Source: Cymodocea nodosa (taxonomy: Eukaryota > Streptophyta > Magnoliopsida > Alismatales > Cymodoceaceae). Taken from it: 64,000 nucleotides of DNA. The notes beneath the pieces were generated by a model. That model was not told where the DNA came from, searched no databases, and saw only the letters and a program-made list of their open reading frames with translations. A program made the position numbers and the translations under genes. This document shows positions 57,437 to 64,000 of the stretch, piece by piece; the stretch's first letter is position 1; every line of letters starts with the position of its first letter. The stretch lies in assembly GCA_036874045.1 (NCBI GenBank), contig CM072338.1:14220501-14284500 (forward strand), in the 5' to 3' direction.

Positions 57437-58684
57437 CTATTTCTGATACACCAATCCTTTTCCTGGAGTTCCTTTGATATATGCTAAAACTCTTTGAACT
57501 CCTTCCCAATGCACAACTCTAGGCTGATGCATAAATTGACTAAGCAATCCTACAGTGTATGCAATGTCTGGCCTAGTAACAGTAAGATAAATCAATTTCC
57601 CAACAAGGTATTTGTACCTGTTAGGATCAGAAAATTCCTCAGTAGACGTGTCCCAAAAAGGGGGATTTTGTTCAATTGGAGTAGATGCAGGTTTACACCC
57701 TAAGGTACCAGTTTCTGCCAACAAATCTAAAACATACTTTTTTTAAGATAACACCATCTTGTCTTTGGAGTATGCAAACTCCACACCTAGAAAGTATCCG
57801 AGTTGCCCTAGATCCTTGATTTCGAAGACTTTGGCCAGGTGGTCCTTGGTCCTCTTGATCCCAACACAATCATCTTCAGTAAGAAGGATGTCATCAACAT
57901 ATATAGCAAGGATGGTATACCCCCTATCAGATTTGCGAATAAATACTGAATGATCCACTGTGCACCTCTTAAAGCCACTAGAGAAAAGAGCACTACTCAA
58001 CTTCTCAAACCAAGCACGTGGACTTTGCTTAAGGCTATAAATTGTCTTCTTTAATTTGCAAACTACCTGTTCACCCTGTGAAATATACCCAGGAGGTTGA
58101 TCCATATATACTTCCTCAGCTAGATCGCCGTATAGAAAAACATTCTTTACATCCAGTTGGTGAAGTTTCCACCTTTGGTTGATCGCCACTGACAATAACA
58201 CCCTGATTGAGTTCAATCGAGCTACAGGAGAAAAGGTTTCTGCATAGTCTACCCCATACTCTTGAGTAAATCCTCTAGCAACAAGCTGAGCCTTATATCT
58301 TTCTACTTTCCCATCTGGTCTAAACTTCACAGTGAAAACCCACTTGCAGGAGACTAAGTTGGCATCAACAGGCTAAGAAACTAGTTCCCAAGTGCCATGA
58401 GACCACAAGGCTTCCATCTCCTGATCCATGGCCTGCTTCCAAGTAGGATATTGCAAAGCTTCCTGGTATGTCCTGGGAATATTCTTAGACATGACAAACA
58501 AGGCAAAGGTTCGACAAAAAGGTGTAAGATGCTTATAGGAAACAAATTGAGAAATGGGATGTTGTGTACATGAACGTGTGCCTTTCCGGAGAGCAATAGG
58601 TAGATCAGCAACGATAGTGGGCGGATCTGCAGTTGAAGAAGTATCTAGTGGAGCCATAGGTTGAACTTGAGTTTGTTGCCTCAT
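57437..58684 (-). pseudogene. Younger Copia reverse transcriptase part
   Basis: Blocks in order: YQEALQYPTWKQAMDQEM, KVERYKAQLVARGFTQEYGV, LHQLDVKNVFLYGDLAEEVY, AIYVDDILL (catalytic YVDD), DLGQLGYFLGVE, LAETGTLGCKPASTPI and YLVGKLIYLTVTRPDIAY. Standard Copia RT with the 'GCKPASTPI' tail of the Ivana/Tork-related groups. Fossil part. Confidence 0.9.
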
Positions 58685-58723
58685 TTGATATACCTGTAGT
58701 GGTCTTACTTCACTCTCTTGATT

Positions 58724-59700
58724 TTAGGCACCCTCATTAGAAGACTTAGGAGTGGTAGGAATGATAGGCTCATCAGACTCACGAGGAGTAGAATAAGGGC
58801 CTAGAATTTCAAGGGGGGGTTGATCAACTAAAGTATCAATTCTTTGAGTAAAATAAGGTTGGTCTTCAAAAAAGGAGACATCAAAGGAGGTGTAATACCT
58901 TCTTGTAGGAGGGTGAAAACACCTATACCCTTTTTGAGTTCTAGAATATCCCACAAAGACACATTTAAGAGCTTTTGCATCAAATTTATCAAGACTAGGT
59001 CTTAAATCTTGAACAAAAGCAGTACACCCGAACACCCTAGGGGTGAGAGAGAAAAGTTCACCCTCATGATAAAGACGATGTAGAGGAATCTCCCCCCTAA
59101 GAGGGGACAATGACATCCTGCTCACTAAATAAGCAATAGTGAGAACAGCATCTGCCCAAAAGGATTTTGGAACACTCATGTGAAGAAGAAGAGTTCTAGT
59201 AATATCCAACAGATAATAGTGTTTCCTCTCCGCCATCCCATTCTGCCGAGAGGTGTGAGGACACGTTGTTTGATGAATAATCCCACGAGAAGTACAAAGG
59301 TATTGAAACTGAGTAGTCATAAACTTAAGAGCGTTATCAGTTCTAAGACACTTTAAGATAATAGAGAACTGAGTATTAATTTCATTCACAAAATTTTTAA
59401 CAAAAACTACAATATTTTTCCTATCTTTTAGCAGATACACCCAACAAACTCTAGAAAAATCATCAACTAACACAAGATAATACCGGTACCCACTAGAAGA
59501 GGTAACACGGCTAGGACCCCACACATCATAGTGAACAAGATCAAACATAGCCTGACTCTTGGTGAAGGACACGAGGAGAGAGAGACCGACTATGTTTACC
59601 CAATTCACACGACTTACAGACAAACTCAGAAACATCTATCCATGGTAGCGCTTGACGAAGCTTGTGAATAGACGGGTGACCAAGACGCCTATGCCATAAG
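58724..59700 (-). pseudogene. Younger Copia integrase part
   Basis: LLWHRRLGHPSIHKLRQ with CKSCELGKH (HHCC zinc domain, about 59700-59590), FDLVHYDVWGPSRVTSSSGY (first Asp), LRTDNALKF (second Asp), HTSRQNGMAERKHYYLLD (Glu) and a C-terminal FVGYSRTQKGYRCFHPPTRR segment. Inserts the cDNA into the genome. Fossil part. Confidence 0.9.
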
Positions 59701-60275
59701 AGAGAGGAGACGGTGGCAGAAGACAGCAAGACTGTAAGGCTACTAGAAGGTGTATCGTAGGCGAGAACATACTCCCCAATACTTCGCCTATGGCCCAAAC
59801 CAATTCTCCTCCTCGTCCGCAGATCTTGAAAGGTACAATAAAAAGGAAAGAAGGTTACAAAACAGGATAGCTGAATAGTTATAGAATTAATAGATAATAG
59901 GTTAACAGAGAGATCGGGAACAAGTAAGGTATTCTCAAACCGTATATCTAGAGTGACATCAATTGTGCCACTTCCAGATATAGGACATGAGCGGCCATCC
60001 GCCACGGTAACACTTTGTAAGGTAGGCATTTTCCTGAGGTGAGAAAAGAGAGTAGGACAACCTGTCATGTACTGAGATGCACCTGAATCGACAATCCAGG
60101 GTTGTATCTCGCTAGTACGCACAGCTATGCCAGAAGTAGAAGCTAAGGATGCAACTGCCAAAGAACTAGAGCATTGGGTCTGCTTTAACCTCTCATACTC
60201 CTGCTGAGAAATAACCACTGTCGCTTCCCCGAAGTTGCCTTCTCCTCCACTAGGAGTATTATATATCTCAATCAC
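59700..60275 (-). pseudogene. Younger Copia protease part
   Basis: IQPWIVDSGASQYMTG (aspartic protease DSG) at about 60100-60055, then VTVADGRSCPISGSGTI and LLVPDLSVNLLSI. Cleaves the polyprotein. Fossil part. Confidence 0.88.
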
Positions 60276-60289
60276 ATTTCTCGCCCAAG

Positions 60290-61071
60290 TAGGCTTACCA
60301 AACTTTTTCCAACATTTTTTAGACCTGTGATTGGTCTTTCCACAATGAGTACAAGGAACCCTGCATCTTCCTGTAGAACTGCTGGACTCTCTGTCTCCCT
60401 TGAGTCCCTCTAACAGCCAATGCTGAACTGTCTTGACCTGTAGGAGTTATCATGTTTCCAGCCTTGGAGATACGCAACACCTTTGCAAATGCAGTTCCCA
60501 AATCAGGTGTAATGTCTTTTCCCAATAAATGTCTACGCACTTAGGACATTAATTCCTGAGGTAGACCAGATAGGAAAGCAACTACCTGCAAGTCATTCCT
60601 ATACCTTTGTAACGTAACTAAGTTAGTAGTAGGAGGTTGTAGCACATTCAGTTCTTCAAATAAAGACCGAATAGCCCCATAATATTCTTGAACCGATTGA
60701 TTACCCATTTTCAAGTTAAAAATCTGTTTATACACATCATAAACTTTTAAGATATTTCGCTCTTCTGCATACATCTGCCTCAATGTGTCCCAAATGAGTT
60801 TGGCCGGTCAGAGCATCATCATTCCCTTAGCTATAGTAGGTTCCATACTATTTTCTAGTCAAGTAATTACTATAGAATCATCAACAAACCAATCATCATG
60901 CCCGAGATCCTTGATATCAATGGAAGGTTGAGTCAAGTGCTTGCTTTTCCTTTGTGCTGCCACAAAGGTGAGAAAGCTTAAAGACCAACTATGATAGTTC
61001 AAGTCATTGAGCTTCACAGAAGGTCCAACAATAGGTCGAATCATAGATTCCCGAAAAGCCATCACAACCAA
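60290..61071 (-). pseudogene. Younger Copia gag part
   Basis: VKLNDLNYHSWSLSFLTFV lead, YKQIFNLKMGNQSVQEYYGA, FLSGLPQELMS, then a zinc knuckle CTHCGKTNHRSKKC at about 60350-60309. Capsid and RNA-packaging protein. Fossil part. Confidence 0.88.
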
Positions 61072-61307
61072 AATCTTAAAGAATCAAACAAGATTCACCA
61101 AACTGAATCAGTTGTCTCTAGCAACGTCAGCGGATTCAACAGCTACTATCTGCACAACTACCAATTTGCCGGCAGCCTGTCACATCACCACATTTGATTG
61201 CAAGCCGATCTTAGACCTCTAGATTGCATTCACATTCAACCGCAACCCTACAGACTACAACACCTTCGATTGTAGATCTCCAGACTACAAACGGCATCCA
61301 TTCGCAG

Positions 61308-61395
61308 GCCGTCCCGGGGGGGGGGCAAAACCGAACAGGCTGCTGCTTCCGCAGGGGGGGGGCAAAAATCGTGTAGGGCGCGGGGGGGAGGGCGC
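61308..61395 (+). repeat. G-run cluster next to the primer site
   Basis: Runs of 10 G (61316-61325), 9 G (61354-61362) and 7 G (61382-61388) plus shorter ones within 90 bp, on the plus strand, which is antisense to the element. Potential G-quadruplex. Confidence 0.8.
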
Positions 61396-61401
61396 ATCAC
61401 T

Positions 61402-61413
61402 GCTCTGATACCA
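61402..61413 (-). other. Primer-binding site of the younger Copia
   Basis: Minus-strand TGGTATCAGAGC directly abuts the 5' LTR; complementary to initiator-Met tRNA, as usual for plant Copia. Confidence 0.93.
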
Positions 61414-61549
61414 TATTAGAAAACATGAGAAAAATTGTTGTTCTATTTTCATTAAAGAAGGGGAAGGTATTTATACAAGAGATAGATCCATATAAGGATC
61501 CATATAACACTAAAATCCATATAACATTAAGATCCATATAACACTAACA
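61414..61549 (-). repeat. 5' LTR of the younger Copia
   Basis: 136 bp, partner of 56805-56940, with the same 17-bp iterations at its right end. Confidence 0.93.
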
Positions 61550-62829
61550 AAAACATTCTCCTCAATAGCCAAGTTAAACTCCATCAAGATTTTTCTTTCC
61601 ATGACTATTAATCAAAAGTGGGAACTTCATTAACTAGACGTAAAGAATGGTTTTTTGTATGGTGATTTATAGGAATATATTCTAATGAAGTAGCCTCTCA
61701 AGTATGTTGCTCAAGGGGAAAATATAATATATCATTTCAAGAAGGCTATTTATGGTCTAAAATAAAGTTCAAGGGTTTAGTTCAATAAAATTAGTCATAT
61801 TGTTATGCAAAGGGGTTTCAGAAGCTGTCTTAGATCACTCCATTTTCTTGAAAACAATTAAAACAAGGCTTGTTATTATTGTAATATATGTTAATGATAT
61901 TTTTGTAATAGAGAGTCATTCTAATGGCATAGCTGAAACAAAACAATATTTGAAGACTCACTTTGTTAACAATGATTTTAGAAAACCACAATACTTTTTG
62001 GGAATTAAGTTTGCATATTCCAAAGGAAATATATTTCAAACTTAGATGAAATATGCACTAGACATTTTGCAAGAAATTGAACTCATGAGAAATAAACCTA
62101 AGAATACTCCAATAAAACAAGGTTCTTAGTTTTGAGATGATGCAACAAATTTATTGGAAAATCCTAATGGATATAGGAGATTTATTGGAAAGTTAATATA
62201 TATTAATATAACTTGACTAGATATTACATATGTTGGTCTTGATTTATGTATAAACCAAAGGAAGTTCATTGAAAAGAAGTTACTTGCATATAGTAAAAAA
62301 ACTCTTGGCAAAGGTATAATTTATTCTAGACATGGTGATCTAGAAGTTGGAGTATATTCAGATTCTAGCTATATTGGTGATTGAGTAGATCATAAATCCA
62401 CCCTTGGTTACCACACATGTTGGAGGTAATTTGGTGACTTTGAAGAGTAAGAAAGAAAATGTCAGCTCTAAATTTAACATTAAATTTGAATATAAGTCCA
62501 TGTCTCAGATTGTAAGTGAGATTATATGGATTAGTAGTCTCTTAACAAAGCTAAAGTTGTTGGTACAAGTTCTTATAAAGATCTATTATAACAATTAAAC
62601 AACTATTTACATTGCTTGGAATACAACTTTTCATGAATAGACAAAACACATTGAAGTAGATTACACTATGTTTGAGATTTGATGATTAAAGGAATTATTT
62701 TCACTACTTATATTAGATATTTAAAAGAGATAGCCGATATTTTTACAAAGGGGTTGAATGTAAAAGCTTTTGAATATTTATATAATAAGCTAGGCATGAT
62801 CGATATATTTGCTCTAACTTGAAGGGGAG

Positions 62830-62965
62830 TGTGAGGTAGTTTGGTCTTTTTCCATTCTTTATGTTACCCTAGGGTATATGACCATGTACCTTTGTTATTT
62901 TTCATATAATGAATATACTTCTCTTCTTCTCCAATCTTCTTCCTCTTCTCTACCACCAACCTCCA
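62830..62965 (+). repeat. 3' LTR of the old Copia
   Basis: Follows the polypurine tract GAAGGGGAG and matches 54080-54219 with several differences and a shorter start. Confidence 0.65.
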
Positions 62966-64000
62966 TCAATCTCCACTTGGGGTATCTTTTATCTTAATGT
63001 TTTTTAAACAACTGAAGGGGAGATCTGTGATTTTGGCCTCTACTTGGTTAGCCCTACTTAATCTAGCTGATTAAGGAGTAAACAATGACTCTAGTTGTTT
63101 ATCTTTTAAAAAGAAAAAGCAATTCAAAAACACCTAAGTCAAACAATTAAAGGATTAGAACACCCTAACCATGACCATTGGAGTTGCAATTTTTATAAGG
63201 TTGGTGAATCATCCAATTATAGTAAAACAAAAATAGTAAAGTCCTAGTATTGGTATCCCATTCTAGAGGAATGGCATGCCAATCCTTGGGTTTGGGGCAT
63301 AATGAGCCTTTGGACCCAAAATGGTATGTTGAACTTGTGAATGGTTTACCTGCATGTTGCCGACAATGAGCAAAATAAGTCTAAAATGACATGCCAACAT
63401 GGGGTTTTCAGGAACTAAATGTTCTACAATTCAAGCACACATGAAAACATTCCAAAAATATCATCAAATAGGAATCCACATGCACATGAATGGAAAAAAT
63501 GAGAAGTAGCTATTTGTCAGACTTAACATTTTACCGTTATTTTGAGACCATCAGGTCCAGTTTTACATCATCACTCAAAGGAAGAGGAAGGAAAAGGGAT
63601 GGAGAAGTGATGGGGGTGCTTGGATGTCAGGTGGTAGGTGGTACGTTGGTGGTGTGCTATGAATTGTGAACAAACAAAAAGCAGGTAGACAGACATATTG
63701 GGCAATGCACACAGTTGTTGAGTGGCAGAGGTGCTAGATGGCATGTGTGAGTTGAAGCATGTGTATGTTGAAGTGGGTTCATCAGTCACGATGTGTGTTG
63801 GGGGTGTTCGAGGTTCAAAGGTTGGTCAGAAAACAGGGTTGGGTTCAGTTGGGAAAATGAGTGTCAAGGAAGGTGGCACTGACCTCCTTTTAAAGCTTCA
63901 TCCTTGCCAAAGGGGGCCATCAACAATTTTGGCAAGGGAATCCCATCACAAACAAGATAATTGGAGAGAGGCTTGTTGAAAAAGGGGGGCAGCAACCTAA
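62966..64000 (+). other. MTK intron 3, last part in the window
   Basis: No MTK exon and no transposon signature found. The open frame 63722-63979 is GC-richer but matches no family I know. Confidence 0.5.

Larger units (their letters stand above)
56805..61549 (-). mobile_element. Younger Copia element (4.75 kb) nested in the old Copia
   Basis: LTRs of 136 bp at 56805-56940 and 61414-61549 differ at four positions (about 97% identical). Target duplication GAAAC / AAAAC. Minus strand: primer site at 61413-61402 (TGGTATCAGAGC, initiator-Met tRNA type), then gag, protease, integrase, RT and RNase H in Copia order, and polypurine tract GAGGAGGAG before the 3' LTR. Nearly whole in content, with roughly eight breaks. 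Age is probably around one to two million years, with wide error because the LTRs are so short. Lineage Ivana/Oryco-like by the KLGLTDIHSPA end of RNase H (inference). Confidence 0.92.
54080..62965 (+). mobile_element. Old Copia element with short LTRs, interrupted by a younger Copia
   Basis: Short LTRs at about 54080-54219 and 62830-62965 share 'tagtttggtct...tcattctttatgt', 'ccctagggtacatagccatgtacct' and 'tcttcttctccaatcttcttc'. A polypurine tract GAAGGGGAG precedes the second. Parts in order: protease-like region at about 55360-55480, integrase at about 55880-56230 (HMSLSPLRGEIP, FGCIAF), RT either side of the insert (56700-56804 and 61550-62170, VYVNDIF-type block), RNase H to about 62800 (CWKSKK, KLGMID-like end). 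The lineage looks close to that of its own interrupter (Ivana/Oryco-like). Heavily broken, so old. Confidence 0.8.

Noticed and set aside
63722-63979. 85-codon frame near the window end as MTK exon or gene
   Set aside because: No similarity to the MTK C-terminal half (no HGDLHTG) and no other family signature.
1-64000. tRNA or rRNA genes
   Set aside because: No cloverleaf with A/B boxes or rRNA-like stretch was noticed by eye on either strand; a tRNAscan run would be decisive.

Overview
This is plant nuclear DNA, most likely from a dicot. It is AT-rich and dominated by nested plant-type transposable elements (Copia and Ty3/Athila-like LTR elements, PIF/Harbinger DNA transposons, LINE scraps). 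One host gene is recognisable: the first three exons of methylthioribose kinase (MTK, Yang/methionine-salvage cycle), on the + strand from 36953 to 51551. The species cannot be fixed from the sequence.

Layout. 1-5.2 kb: no host gene; a 32-bp-period hairpin array (161-256), a possible organelle-derived patch (about 960-1310) and an old minus-strand Copia fragment (3.2-4.7 kb). 5.2-29.2 kb: a three-level nest. A minus-strand LTR-element relic (halves at 5211-7973 and 25642-27184) was entered by a PIF/Harbinger transposon (7977-25638, TAA target duplication). The 3' end of that transposon's transposase gene was later entered by a 13.3-kb Athila-like LTR element (11883-25192, target duplication GGAAG). 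27.2-32.2 kb: a related minus-strand LTR, a solo LTR and a Copia integrase scrap. 32.8-36.8 kb: a candidate non-autonomous Harbinger-like element, GC-rich patches and the MTK upstream region.

36.95-64 kb is the MTK locus. Intron 1 (9.2 kb) holds a Ty3 gag/protease fragment and a LINE remnant entered by a second Harbinger element (40228-45478, TAA). Intron 2 (4.7 kb) is mostly featureless. Intron 3 starts at 51552 and runs past the window end. It holds a Ty3 gag relic and an old plus-strand Copia (54080-62965) with a younger minus-strand Copia (56805-61549) inside it. The exons carrying the kinase catalytic loop must lie beyond 64000.

Most notable. (1) The 13.3-kb LTR element has a tRNA-Asp-type primer site, gag-like parts in an unusual order and an extra ORF, but no recognisable pol; where pol would be expected it carries what looks like a captured host F-box / F-box-associated gene. 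(2) Palindromic 'TAACT...CGA' modules with a 32-33 bp period recur in several different LTR types and at the window start; in the cleanest array the arms vary but stay complementary. (3) The LTRs of the 13.3-kb element carry G-box (CACGTG) repeats at a 136-139 bp period.
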